DNA of 64,000 nucleotides from Gracilaria vermiculophylla (lineage: Eukaryota > Rhodophyta > Florideophyceae > Gracilariales > Gracilariaceae). The translations under genes were made by a program, and so were the position numbers. Of this stretch, positions 33,262 to 42,237 are shown one piece after another. Below the pieces are notes generated by a model that was not told the DNA's origin, ran no database searches, and worked only from the letters and a program-made list of their open reading frames with translations. Numbering within the stretch: the stretch's first letter is position 1; every line of letters starts with the position of its first letter. Where the stretch lies: contig JAHNZQ020003149.1 in assembly GCA_019155205.2 (NCBI GenBank), positions 831,171 to 895,170 of the forward strand, given 5' to 3'.

Positions 33262-35187
33262 TTAAAGAGCGTCGCGACGAGCAAAAAGCTGTTCGGCGTG
33301 CGAGTGCTGACGCAAACTAAAGGCGTCACGCGCTCTCTGGCGCTGCGACGACAGCAACTGGTACGCCATTTTCATTTCGTCCTTGACAATAAGCAGCGTG
33401 CGCGCCGACACATAGTCCACAATATTCTTACCAGCCACAAGCGGCTGCTCAATGAACAGCGCCCTACCCAACGAGCCCCTACACACATGCTTAATGTCAT
33501 CGCGCTGCAGCAAGTTTATGGAAATCGCCTCCCTCGCAAAATCAAACCCGTCGCCAAACGTGCGGAAGAACTCCATAAGCAGCACGTGCGTGGGCAGGCA
33601 GTTCTCGCGCGCCGCGCCATGGTCGCGCCACGCCTCCTCCACAATGGTGCAGAAGTTGCTGGGCGCCTTGCGCGGGCGGTACAGGCCGCCGATTCTCGGG
33701 CGCACCAGGTGCTGCGTGAAGAAGATGACCATGGTGATCCAGCCCATGGAATTGATGTGCCCCTCCGGGACGCCGCACAGCTTGCGCTGCTTGGCCCAGT
33801 ACTTGACCAGCATGCACAGCTCCCAGATGCGCGCGTCGCGCTGCATGTGCTTTCGCAGCAGCCTTGACAGCAGCAAGCTTTGGTCGTTGTTCAACGTGAT
33901 GTCCACGTTGACCTGCGTCTCGCTGTCCATGTAGCGCAGCACGGGCACCCTGGCCTGCGTGACCACGAACACGTTCTGCATCTTTACGATGTCAAAGTGT
34001 CTGGCGAGGTACCTGAGCACCTGCACGGTCTTGACCTTCTTCAGATGCGCGTCCTCGTCGTGGTCGTGGTCAAACAATTGCGGGACGGAGACCGACACGT
34101 CAATGTCAGACTCGCACAGCACCAGTCCAGTGGGGACCGAGCCATAGAGCGACACAGAAGCGCCGTACAGGTTTGCGTGCGCCTCGCCCAGAATGACTCT
34201 CTTGGCGTTGTCGAAGGCGCGATAGCAATGGGTGGTGAAGTGGCGCGTAGCCCAGCTCGCAAGCAGCTGTTGCACGTAGTCTCGGAGTTGGGCGTAGCAG
34301 GCGCGCTGTATGTTGTGGCGCACGTCGGCCACGGCGGGCGCGGCGAGGCGGGCGGCCCTGTTGTGGGCCTTGTCGTGGATGGGGCCGCCGCGCGAGGTGT
34401 CGTCGTCAGCGCGAGCGAAGCGGACCGCGGCCGCGATGCTGACGGAGGAGCGCACGGGGCGGCGCGCGTAGTGCGGAAGCGAGACGGTGAGTTCGATGGT
34501 GAAGGTGGCGTGGCGCAAGGCGGTGTCGACGTCGTACGAGTGGTGCAGGACCGGCGGGGGCTGGGCGTTGGCGCGACACTCGCGGTCGAGGGCGGCGATT
34601 TCGGCTTGGAAGGGGGCGATGTGATCGACGGCATCATACGGGTGCGAATCGTGGTGCTGTGGCGGGGGGGGAGGGGGTGGGGGCTGGTGGTGAGGGAGTG
34701 ATTTGCGGCGCTTGGCGGCGGGCTCGGGCGCCTGTGGAGGGGAGCGCTGCGTGGAGCGCGGGGCGGAGCGCAGCCTCTTGAGCAAGTTGCGGCTGGCCGT
34801 TGAGTGCTGCTCATGGCGCGCGGCGGCTGGCTGGAAGGCGGAGGCGGAGGCGGAGGCGGAGGCGGAGGCAGAGGGCGAGGGCGAGGGCGAGGGTGAGGGC
34901 GAGGGCGAGGGAAAGGCAGAGGCGGGGGGGCGCAAGCGGAGTAGCTCGGCGCGGCGGGCGTGGTAGGCGGCAGGGGCTGGGGTGTGGATAGCGCGAAAGG
35001 CGCGGGCGAGGAGGTCGTGGAGGGCGGGGTCGGAGACGGGGATCTGGTTGGACGCGATCCAGTTGTGGGCGTTGACGAGCAGGGCGCGGTTGACGTCCCG
35101 GGCGGCCAGAGCGCTGCGCAGGTAGTTGTGCAGGCGCGGCGCGGTGAGGCCGGGCGGGGGGGGCCGCGCAACGCGCGGAGGGGGCAT
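33262..35187 (-). CDS. Non-canonical poly(A) polymerase / terminal nucleotidyltransferase (Cid1/Trf4-like)
   Basis: 641 aa from the ATG at 35187; the longer open frame to 35844 is Arg/Ala-rich shadow coding and overlaps the bHLH transcript. The N-terminal 300 residues are low complexity, with Ser-Pro and Ser-Ala repeats made by a GGAGGC-type microsatellite (about 34840-34915). The nucleotidyltransferase core has LYGSVPTG (G-S near residue 348), ESDIDVSV (Asp361 and Asp363) and the third acid in VNVDITLNN (Asp429). The PAP-associated domain contains ELCMLVKYWAKQRKL and INSMGWITMVIFF. It adds A or U tails to RNA 3' ends in this family. No RNA-binding motif was seen. Divergent from the bHLH gene. 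Confidence 0.9.
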   Translation of the reverse strand: MPPPRVARPPPPGLTAPRLHNYLRSALAARDVNRALLVNAHNWIASNQIPVSDPALHDLLARAFRAIHTPAPAAYHARRAELLRLRPPASAFPSPSPSPSPSPSPSASASASASASAFQPAAARHEQHSTASRNLLKRLRSAPRSTQRSPPQAPEPAAKRRKSLPHHQPPPPPPPPQHHDSHPYDAVDHIAPFQAEIAALDRECRANAQPPPVLHHSYDVDTALRHATFTIELTVSLPHYARRPVRSSVSIAAAVRFARADDDTSRGGPIHDKAHNRAARLAAPAVADVRHNIQRACYAQLRDYVQQLLASWATRHFTTHCYRAFDNAKRVILGEAHANLYGASVSLYGSVPTGLVLCESDIDVSVSVPQLFDHDHDEDAHLKKVKTVQVLRYLARHFDIVKMQNVFVVTQARVPVLRYMDSETQVNVDITLNNDQSLLLSRLLRKHMQRDARIWELCMLVKYWAKQRKLCGVPEGHINSMGWITMVIFFTQHLVRPRIGGLYRPRKAPSNFCTIVEEAWRDHGAARENCLPTHVLLMEFFRTFGDGFDFAREAISINLLQRDDIKHVCRGSLGRALFIEQPLVAGKNIVDYVSARTLLIVKDEMKMAYQLLSSQRQRARDAFSLRQHSHAEQLFARRDAL

Positions 35188-35495
35188 GGGGCCGCGGCGG
35201 CAGGCGCGAAGGCAGGCGCGGCGGCGAGCGCAGCGGCGGGCGCGGCGGCGCGGCGGAGGCGCGGCGGGTGCGCGTGAGCGTACGCGCGCGATGCGCTGCG
35301 CTGCGCTCAATTCACGCGCGCGCGAGGCGGCGCGACACGTCGCCAGCGGTAGCGCTCTGACGCGCTGACGCGCGCGCTCCCGCGAGCGGCACGGCGCGCG
35401 GCGTGGCCTCCGCGCGGTGGCGCGCAAATTCGCATCGCGCGCGGCGCGCGCGGTGCTAAATTCATCGGCGCGGCGGCGAGCGTGCGGCGGCGGCG

Positions 35496-35502
35496 TATAA
35501 AG
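35496..35502 (+). promoter_or_regulatory. TATA-box-like element upstream of bHLH gene
   Basis: TATAAAG within an otherwise almost pure G+C stretch, 173 bp before the bHLH start codon. In this base composition a chance TATAAA is unlikely, so it is a good candidate core promoter element. Confidence 0.5.
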
Positions 35503-35535
35503 GGGCGGCGCACGCGGCGGCAGCGGTGCGGCGAC

Positions 35536-35672
35536 GACTGCGAGAGCAGCGGCGGCAGCGAGAGCGGCAGCGAGAGTAGCAGCGAGAGCATCAGCGAGAG
35601 CAGCAGCGAGAGCAGCAGCGAGAGCAGCAGCGAGAGCGACAACCGCGAGAGCAGCAGCGAGAGCGACAGCCG
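35536..35672. repeat. AGC/GAG-rich minisatellite in bHLH leader
   Basis: Repeats of a 12-mer close to AGCAGCGAGAGC, with small variations, in the presumed 5' untranslated leader of the bHLH gene. Open frames across it (Ser/Glu repeats on plus, Leu/Ser repeats on minus) are by-products of the repeat. Confidence 0.8.
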
Positions 35673-35674
35673 CG

Positions 35675-36415
35675 ATGGAGCACGTGCTTGCGGCCGCCAC
35701 GGGCGACGCGGGCGGCGGCTGCGTGCGCGGCGACCGAGACGGCGACGGCGCTGACGACCACGCCGTGCACGACGGCTGCGGCGCCGGGCTGTTCGACGGG
35801 CTGGCGCTGGAGGGCAGCAGCGGCGCCGACGTGGAGTGCCACATTCAGTACCCCAGCGAGCTGCTGCTCGAGCTGCTGAGCGTGCCCGACCTCGGCGCAG
35901 GCGGGGGGGGCTGCGGCGGCGGCGGCGGCGGCGCGGGAGGGGCGGCGGTGGAGCAGCGCGCGACGGTGGGGGCGGCGACGGCGATGGCGGGGGCGGCGAC
36001 GGCGCCAACCGCGATGGGGGTGGCGGTGACGGCGATGGGGGGGGAGGCGACGGCGGTGGGGAGGGAGGAGACGGCGATGGGGGGGGATGCGATGGCGATG
36101 GCGGGGGGGGATGCGATGGCGATGGCGGCGGATTCGATGGCGGCGGATTCGATGGCGGCGGCGGGAGGGCGCAGCGGCGAGCAGCGAAGCCGGCGGCGGC
36201 GCGAGTTCCACAAGATCCACACGCGGCGGTCGCGCGCCAAGCTGAACGAGAAGATGGAGCGGCTGCGGCGCGTGCTGCCGGCGCCGCCGCCGGGCGTGGC
36301 TCTCAAGTCCAAGGCGCAGATCATCGAGCACGCGATTGCGGTGGTGGCGCGGATGCAGCGCGGCGACGTGGGCACGTGGCCAGCGCGCGTGGGAGAGGAA
36401 CGGCGCCAGCCGTGA
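35675..36415 (+). CDS. bHLH transcription factor
   Basis: 246 aa. A short N-terminal part with an acidic-hydrophobic patch (YPSELLLELLSVPDL, about 59-73) could be an activation segment. A long Gly/Ala/Met low-complexity region (75-165) follows, built from GGCGATGGC-type repeats. The bHLH domain is at 172-230: basic region RRRREFHKIHTRRSRAKLNE, helix 1 KMERLRRVLP, a Pro-rich loop, helix 2 KSKAQIIEHAIAVVARMQ. In the basic region H179 and R187 are in the usual places, but the E-box-reading Glu is Thr183. DNA preference is therefore uncertain. The next gene starts 65 bp downstream on the same strand. Confidence 0.85.
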   Translation: MEHVLAAATGDAGGGCVRGDRDGDGADDHAVHDGCGAGLFDGLALEGSSGADVECHIQYPSELLLELLSVPDLGAGGGGCGGGGGGAGGAAVEQRATVGAATAMAGAATAPTAMGVAVTAMGGEATAVGREETAMGGDAMAMAGGDAMAMAADSMAADSMAAAGGRSGEQRSRRRREFHKIHTRRSRAKLNEKMERLRRVLPAPPPGVALKSKAQIIEHAIAVVARMQRGDVGTWPARVGEERRQP

Positions 36416-36480
36416 CGCCTTAAGCGCGGCGCCGCGCGAGTCAGTACGTGCGCCGCGCCCACGCGCCGCTCGCAGTCCCC

Positions 36481-37263
36481 ATGGCGGCGCTGCCGTCGTT
36501 CCACTCGGCGTTCGCGCCGTTCGCGCCCGCCGCCGCCGCGCCCCCCCCCGCCGCCGCGCGCGCGCGCGCCCCCGTCCCCGAGTTGCCCATCGCCCTGCAG
36601 CCCGGCCTCGCCCCCGCCTTCGGCTTCCATCGCGCGCCGCCTCCGCCGCCGCCGCCCCTGCCGCCCCTCCCCCTGCAGCTGCTCGACCGCCACCCCCCTC
36701 CGCCGCCTAAGCGCCCCCGACATGTCCCCCCCTCCGCTGCCCCCCATGTCGGCATCATCGAAGACTCCGCCGGCCGTGCCCCCCTCGACGTGCTCAGCTC
36801 CCCCACCCCCCCCCGCTCCTTGCACACAACCTTCACCGCGCGCACCCTGCGCGTCTCCTCCACCGCCCCCAACACCTTCTCCCTATCACACGGCCCCACT
36901 CCCTCCGACCTCTCGCACCTCTTGCATCACGCTCCACCACCTACGCCGCCGCATCCGCCGCGCTCCGCCGCATCCCCCCCTGGCACCGTCGCCGACGTGT
37001 CCGCCGCGCGTTCGGCGTCTCCACCACCACCACCACCACGTCCACCACCACCACCGCCGCCGCCGCCGCGGCCTCCGCCACAGCCACTGCCGTGTGCGCC
37101 GCAGCTGCCGCCGTTGCCGTCGCTCACGAGCGAACCGCTGGACAGCACCGCGCCGCTGCCGCCGCCGCCGCGCGTGCGCCGCCAAGCGCAGCACCAGCCC
37201 GCCGCGCGGGCGTCTGCGCCCACTCTGCCTCTCGCGCGCCATGCGCCCCCCGTGCGCGCCTCT

Positions 37264-37304
<41 letters not shown>

Positions 37305-37821
37305 GCCGCCGCCGCCGCTACCGCCGCCGCCACCGCCGCCACCACCACCGCCACCTCGACCACCATCGACGGCGGCGGCGGCACGCGGGGCGCGCAGCGG
37401 CAGCACGTCGCAAGAGCGCAAGACGGTCAAGTGCCCGCACTGCGCGCGCTGGCTGCGCAACCGCGTCACGCTGCAGAACCACATCCGCGTGGTGCACCTG
37501 CACAGCGGCACGTTCCAGTGCCGGCAGTGCGAGGGCACGTTCATGTGGCAGAGCACGCTCGGCAACCACGTGCGCCTCGTGCACGAGAAGCAGAAGCCGT
37601 TCCCGTGCGAGCAGTGCGACAAGTCGTTCCGGTGGAGGAGCCACCTGCGCGAGCACCTCTCCGTGGTGCACCGCGGCGAGAAGCCGTTCACGTGTCACGC
37701 GTGCGGCAAAAGTTTTGGGCGCAAGAACAACATGCAGAAGCATGTGCGCAAGCATCAGCAGAAGGCGGCTGCAGCGGCTGCGGCGGCTGCGGCGGTGGGC
37801 GCGCCGGGCGTCGCGCCCTAG
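36481..37821 (+). CDS. C2H2 zinc-finger protein with four C-terminal fingers
   Basis: 446 aa from the ATG at 36481. The first 310 residues are Pro/Ala-rich with many polyproline runs; the CCG/CCA repeat at about 37261-37360 encodes more than 30 prolines. Four classical fingers lie at about 318-339, 347-368, 376-397 and 405-425, each starting C-x2-C; the first three end H-x4-H and the last H-x3-H. The linkers before fingers 3 and 4 resemble the TGEKP type (EKQKPF, RGEKPF). A polyalanine tail ends the protein. Likely a nuclear DNA-binding regulator. The finger part is convincing; the low-complexity part may vary between individuals. Confidence 0.88.
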
Positions 37822-38110
37822 CCGTGGCCGCGGCGTGTACAATACTACTATCTACGTGCGACGGCGACGGGGGCGGGGGCGGGGGCGCGGGGGCGGCGGT
37901 GGGTGTGGGAGGCGGCGCGCCTTGGCAGCGGCCGCGGCGTGTACAATACTAGTATCTACGTGCGACGGCGATGGCGGCGGAGGCGGCGGCCGCGGCGTGT
38001 ACAAAACTACTATCTACGTGCGACGGCGGGGGCGGGGGCGGCGGGGGGCGGGTGGGGCGCCTCGGCGGCGGCCGCGGCGTGTACAGTAGCTGGACATTGG
38101 CGCGACGGCG
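37822..38110 (+). repeat. Four imperfect copies of a GTGTACAATACTA core downstream of zinc-finger gene
   Basis: A core of about 32 bp reading GTGTACAATACTACTATCTA and ending CGTGCGACGGCG starts at 37835, 37939 and 37997; a diverged fourth copy (GTGTACAGTAGC) starts at 38079. Each is preceded by GGCCGCGGC and followed by G-rich spacers of variable length. The cores are AT-rich islets in GC-rich DNA. They lie in the probable 3' region of the zinc-finger gene. Confidence 0.8.
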
Positions 38111-39360
38111 GGGCAGAGGTTTTGGGTGAGTAAAAGGGCGTGCGCGCACAGGCAGTGTGCGAGACGCGGCGAGTGCTTTCCCACGCCACGGCGCCACGCG
38201 TTGCGGGGCGTGGGCTGGCGGCGGGGGGGGCGCGAGATCGGGGCGCGGCGGGGCGCGCGCGGGCGCTGCTGCGCGCTGATTGGACGCGCGCCGCTCGCGC
38301 CGACGCGTGGTGGCAAGTAATCAGCGCGGTGCGCGCGCGCGTGGAGTCGTGTGTAGGTTGACGCGCGTGGTTGTGTGCCGGTGCGGTGCGCTACGGGCCG
38401 AATACATTGCACTCAGCTGTTGTGCCGCTGGCGGCACGTTGGTTGGTCGGAGGGTATGTTTCTCGCGAAGCTCTTGGCTGTGCGTGCGTACCGTGCGCCT
38501 GCTCGTTCTTATTGTGCATCGACCACCGCAGCGCGGCGTACGGCACGGCGTGTGTGGACAGGCGTCGCTGCGCGGCGGCAGCGAGTGGCGGCGGCCCGAT
38601 AAATTGCACGAAAAGCGTTGGTGCACGTGGCGCCACCTTCACTTGCAGCTGTGCACTGGGGTGCGATTGCGCGTACTTGGCGCGTGCTCGTTAATGTGCG
38701 TGTGCGCGCCGCCGCGTTGTTTGCTGACTGCTGACCAGACGGCCACTTGACCGCCGCAGAGTCAGGCGCGGTGTTGTATTGTGCGCGGTGCACTGCAACG
38801 TGTGGACCACATTCAACCGCTTTCACCTGCGCTGCGGCGCCGGCCCGCAGGCGCGCGGCGCCGAAGGTAAGTTTGCTTGCGTGCCGACGGCCTCGCGCTG
38901 CGCGCGTCGCCGTGCGGCGCACGGCTGACAGCAACGTGGCGCGACCGCCGCCACGCTCGCGCGCGCGCCACAGCCGCGAGCACCCCCTCATCGGCTGCGC
39001 CCTGCTGCGCGCGAGCTGCACGACCAGCCGAACAGCGCCTCTCGCCGTGCCGCACGCCCCGCACGCGCCCCGCCGCGCCGCCTCTCGCTCGTGCAATGTA
39101 CCCTTCGTACGCACACCGCCAGCAGCCCTTCACTTTTTGTTGGCGCGTCTCACGCCAGCGCACGCCAAGCACCGTGCGTCGCCGCCGCGCCTCCCGCAAC
39201 GCACCCCCCCGCCCCCCCATCCGTCTGCGTCGCGCCGCCGCGCTCGCGCCCATCGCCCACGGCCCCCTGCGGCGCGCCGTCGCGCACTGCTGCGCCGCCA
39301 GCCGCCGTCCCGCCCGCCACCACGCGCGCCGCAGCGCCCCTTGGCGCGCTGCCGCTCGCC
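38111..39360. other. CpG-rich intergenic region without recognisable gene
   Basis: 1.25 kb of very GC- and CpG-rich DNA between the zinc-finger gene and the sulfotransferase. It is open in many frames on both strands because stop codons are rare at this composition; none of the predicted peptides has a domain I can name. Confidence 0.5.
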
Positions 39361-40380
39361 ATGCACGCGCCCCGCGCCCCCCCGAGTGCCGACGTGCGCC
39401 GCGCCGCCCGCGACGCGCTGCTCGCCGTGTGGCACTTCCAGAGTAGGTACCCGCGCCCCACCGGGCTGCTCGTGCACCAGCCGCGCCCCTCCGACGTGCT
39501 CATCGCCACCAACCCCAAGTCCGGCACCACCCTGCTGCAGTACATGACCTACCAAATCGTCGTCGCCGCCGGCGGCGCCCCGCCCTCCGACCCCGACGGC
39601 ACCACCTTCACCGACATCAACCACGTCGCCCCGTGGGTCGACTTTGGCCCGCAGACGGGCAACACGCACTGCCCCTCCAACCCGCGCATCTTCAAGACGC
39701 ACACCGCGGCACACGCCTTCGACCTCGCCGTCGGCAAATTCATCTTCTGCGTCCGCGACCCTCTCTGTTTTGTGGGCAGCTACCTGGACTTCATTTTCGA
39801 CAAGATCACGCGCGGAACCGTCACCGACCCCGCCGTGCGCCAGCAGCTGTTTCACGACTGTGTGCGACACGCCATGTTGGGCGTGTTCGAAGCCCCCGAC
39901 ATCGAGCTGTACGGCCGCAGCTTTTACGACGCGCGCCGCAGCATGCCGCCGTGGTTCAGAATGGCGCACTGGTTCGACGTCACGCGCAGCTGGATACAGC
40001 CGCCGCGCCCAAACGTGCTCGTGCTGTGCTACGAGCACGTTGTGGCCGACCTGCCGCGCACCGTGCGCACCATCGCCTCCTTCATCGGCAACAGCCTGTC
40101 GGAACACGACGTGCGCGCCGTGGCATCGCGCTGCACAAAGGAGGCCATGCTGGGCGACCCACGCTTTCACGCCGCCGCAGAAGGCCGCATCTTCCGCCTT
40201 GAGGGCATCAAGAAGGTGCAGAGCAGCTCCCGAGACGGCTTCAACCGCTTTCGTGTGCGCGACGAGGACCGCCGTCTCATCAATGAGCAGCTGCGCGCTC
40301 ACACCGGCTACGGCTCGTATGCGGAGCTTAGCGCCGCCATGCTGCAGCGTCAAACGTGCTTGTTGAACAGCCTCAAGTGA
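39361..40380 (+). CDS. Soluble-type sulfotransferase (Sulfotransfer_1)
   Basis: 339 aa from the ATG at 39361; the open frame begins upstream, but that part is Arg/Pro-rich GC noise. It transfers sulfate from PAPS to an acceptor. The 5'-phosphosulfate loop NPKSGTTLLQ is at residues 51-60. The probable catalytic His is H114 in PRIFKTHTAAH. The 3'-phosphate motif CVRDPLCFVGSYLDF is at 130-144 with R131 and S140, and the C-terminal part contains GNSLSEHDV and the FRLEGIKK region. No signal peptide or membrane anchor, so cytosolic or secreted by another route. All cofactor residues are present, so it should be active. The acceptor is unknown; in red algae small molecules or polysaccharide precursors are plausible. 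Confidence 0.92.
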   Translation: MHAPRAPPSADVRRAARDALLAVWHFQSRYPRPTGLLVHQPRPSDVLIATNPKSGTTLLQYMTYQIVVAAGGAPPSDPDGTTFTDINHVAPWVDFGPQTGNTHCPSNPRIFKTHTAAHAFDLAVGKFIFCVRDPLCFVGSYLDFIFDKITRGTVTDPAVRQQLFHDCVRHAMLGVFEAPDIELYGRSFYDARRSMPPWFRMAHWFDVTRSWIQPPRPNVLVLCYEHVVADLPRTVRTIASFIGNSLSEHDVRAVASRCTKEAMLGDPRFHAAAEGRIFRLEGIKKVQSSSRDGFNRFRVRDEDRRLINEQLRAHTGYGSYAELSAAMLQRQTCLLNSLK

Positions 40381-41241
40381 CACACTCGTGGTCGAGCTTG
40401 TTCTGCGCACGTTGCACCGCACGGTGCTCGCGATGCATCATCGGGCGCTTGCCTCTGATTTGCCGCTCATCTGCTGCCGCGCGCGCCTCTCCGGGCACCG
40501 ATGGTTGCGCTGAGTAGCTCGAAGGGCGACGAGCGGGCGTTGCGGGGCGTTGAATGGCAATCAGTCGTGCAGCAGCCGCGCCTTGCTGAATATTAGCGAC
40601 TAAGCGCGGCGACTTGTACTGATGCTGATGCATACTGTTGAGCGGCTTGCATCAGCGCTGATCACTTCACGCCATGACCATGGGCAGGCAGCCGTAGTGT
40701 CCGAGACCCAAGGATTACCGCGTGGAAGTTTCGGTGTCGGATAGGCAGGAGCGCAACCCGAGCGGCGGACGCGACGGCGCGAGGCGCGGGGCTGCGCGCC
40801 CATCAGCGCCGTCGACTCCGTACCGATACGCGCGCGCGCGCGCGCGCGCGCGATTTGAACTGCGCGGCGCAGGCGCCACGTCGGGCGCAATCGCGGCCCT
40901 GCTGTAAGGCGCGTGCGCACCGCGCGGCGCTGTGTAATGCGCGCGCGGCGCCCAAAACGGCCACGCCAGCCGGTGCGTCGCTGGCGCGCGCGCGCGCCCT
41001 CGCCGTTCCTGCCTTGGCGTCATGCACTCATACAACGGTACCGTTCGCAGTTGATGCCACCCCCCTGCCTCCGCGCTCCCGCTGCCGCGCTCCGCCGCCG
41101 CCCTCTGCGTCTGCTCTCCGGCTCGCCCCTTATCTTTTGCCATACTACCCGCCGCCGCCGCCGCAGCCGCCGCCGCCGCTCACGCGCCATCCGCGTCTCC
41201 CGTTGCGCGCTGCATCTGCGTCTTCGCCCCGCCTCCGTAGC
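40381..41241. other. Intergenic, GC-rich, contains (CG)12 tract
   Basis: 860 bp without a convincing gene. A perfect (CG)12 run lies at 40829-40852, a sequence able to form Z-DNA and prone to length change. Open frames on both strands overlap it and have no recognisable domain. Confidence 0.6.
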
Positions 41242-42237
41242 ATGCGCCAGCCTCTTGTCAATGACGCAGACTCTCGCCACCTGGAGTTTGCCTCGGCGCC
41301 CAACCTGGCGCTGCCGCCGCCTTCCACCCCCCGCGTCATCAGTGAACACCACGCTGCAGTCTCCGCCTTCCACCGCATCCAGCATGACTCTCCACCGCCG
41401 CAACAACCGTCCCCGTCGCCGCCGCGCCCTGCCCAGCGCGCGCCCCCCACCCCCAAGAAGCCGCGCGCCTGGGCCGTCTTTCGAAGAAGCACCAGCACCT
41501 TGGCCGCCGCCTTCTCCTCAGACCGCTCCGCCGTCCAGCCGCCGCGCATAGCCTCGCAGGCCGAGTTTCGCCGCACGTTTTTGAAACTTAACCGCCATCG
41601 CTTGCTGCGCGACGTCGACGGCAACTGCTTTCGATTGCACCCCATCGTCATGAACGGCGATTGCGGTTTTGCCTCCATTGCCAAAGGCATCAATCTCGCC
41701 CGTCACACCATGGCGCCCTCGCACCCGCCGCCGCCGCCGCCGCCGCCTCCGACCCACTCTTCCTTGCGTTCGAATCGATCTCGTTTTCGCCGCTCCTTGC
41801 CGCGTCTGTGGCGTCGAACTCAAAGCGCACACCATCCTAACAAACGCACCCTTCACGCCAAAGATATCCGCACCGCCATGCTCCCGGAAATACGAAAGGC
41901 CAAGAAAACCTACCTCGGCGATCGTCATACCTTTGGCGCCCTCTTCAACGATCACGACTTTGACCGGCTCGAGCGCGAAGTCAGCAACCCGGGTATTGCT
42001 GGCCACTGGCTGGGCACCGTGCTGGGCGTGCTGGAGCATGTCATCATTGCCCACGCCATGAACGTGAACATTTTCCTTTACCAGTTTGACTTGCAACGTC
42101 AGAGCATACGCCGATTTGAGAGCGCCACCGTCCACAGCCCCGACTGCGATGTGTATCTATTCTTCACAGGACCGGCCACCAGTGGTCATTTTGATACTTT
42201 GGTCAAGCTTCCAAATGATGTTATATTCAGCGCATGA
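41242..42237 (+). CDS. OTU-domain cysteine protease (deubiquitinase-like)
   Basis: 331 aa from the ATG at 41242; the preceding open frame is low-quality Ala/Arg/Pro sequence. A Pro/Ser-rich N-terminus (to about 100) precedes an OTU fold. Two motifs resembling the OTU D-G-x-C signature occur close together: VDGNCFRL (C129) and NGDCGFASIAKG (C141). The second, followed by an SIAKG helix, looks like the functional nucleophile. A Pro-run insert (about 157-165) follows, then LGTVLGVLEHVIIAHAMNVNIFLY and a closing GHFDTLV with the candidate His316. Removes ubiquitin-type tags in this family. It lies 1.35 kb from UBC12 and near a second OTU gene. Confidence 0.8.
   Translation: MRQPLVNDADSRHLEFASAPNLALPPPSTPRVISEHHAAVSAFHRIQHDSPPPQQPSPSPPRPAQRAPPTPKKPRAWAVFRRSTSTLAAAFSSDRSAVQPPRIASQAEFRRTFLKLNRHRLLRDVDGNCFRLHPIVMNGDCGFASIAKGINLARHTMAPSHPPPPPPPPPTHSSLRSNRSRFRRSLPRLWRRTQSAHHPNKRTLHAKDIRTAMLPEIRKAKKTYLGDRHTFGALFNDHDFDRLEREVSNPGIAGHWLGTVLGVLEHVIIAHAMNVNIFLYQFDLQRQSIRRFESATVHSPDCDVYLFFTGPATSGHFDTLVKLPNDVIFSA

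Noticed and set aside
33880..34701. 273-codon plus-strand frame over the nucleotidyltransferase gene
   Set aside because: Antisense shadow of a gene with all catalytic motifs on the minus strand; no domain, His/Val repeats only.
35188..35844. N-terminal extension of the nucleotidyltransferase frame
   Set aside because: Arg/Ala/Pro repeats from a minisatellite and CpG-rich DNA; overlaps the bHLH promoter. The internal ATG at 35187 is a better start.
35307..36899. Several long minus-strand frames over the bHLH and zinc-finger genes
   Set aside because: Low-complexity translations of GC-rich repeats opposite to recognisable domains.
36722..38089. 455-codon frame overlapping the zinc-finger gene
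   Set aside because: Arg/His-rich out-of-frame reading of the same DNA; the fingers are in the other frame.
39130..40422. 430-codon minus-strand frame
   Set aside because: Complete antisense shadow of the sulfotransferase gene; open only because stops are rare at this GC content.
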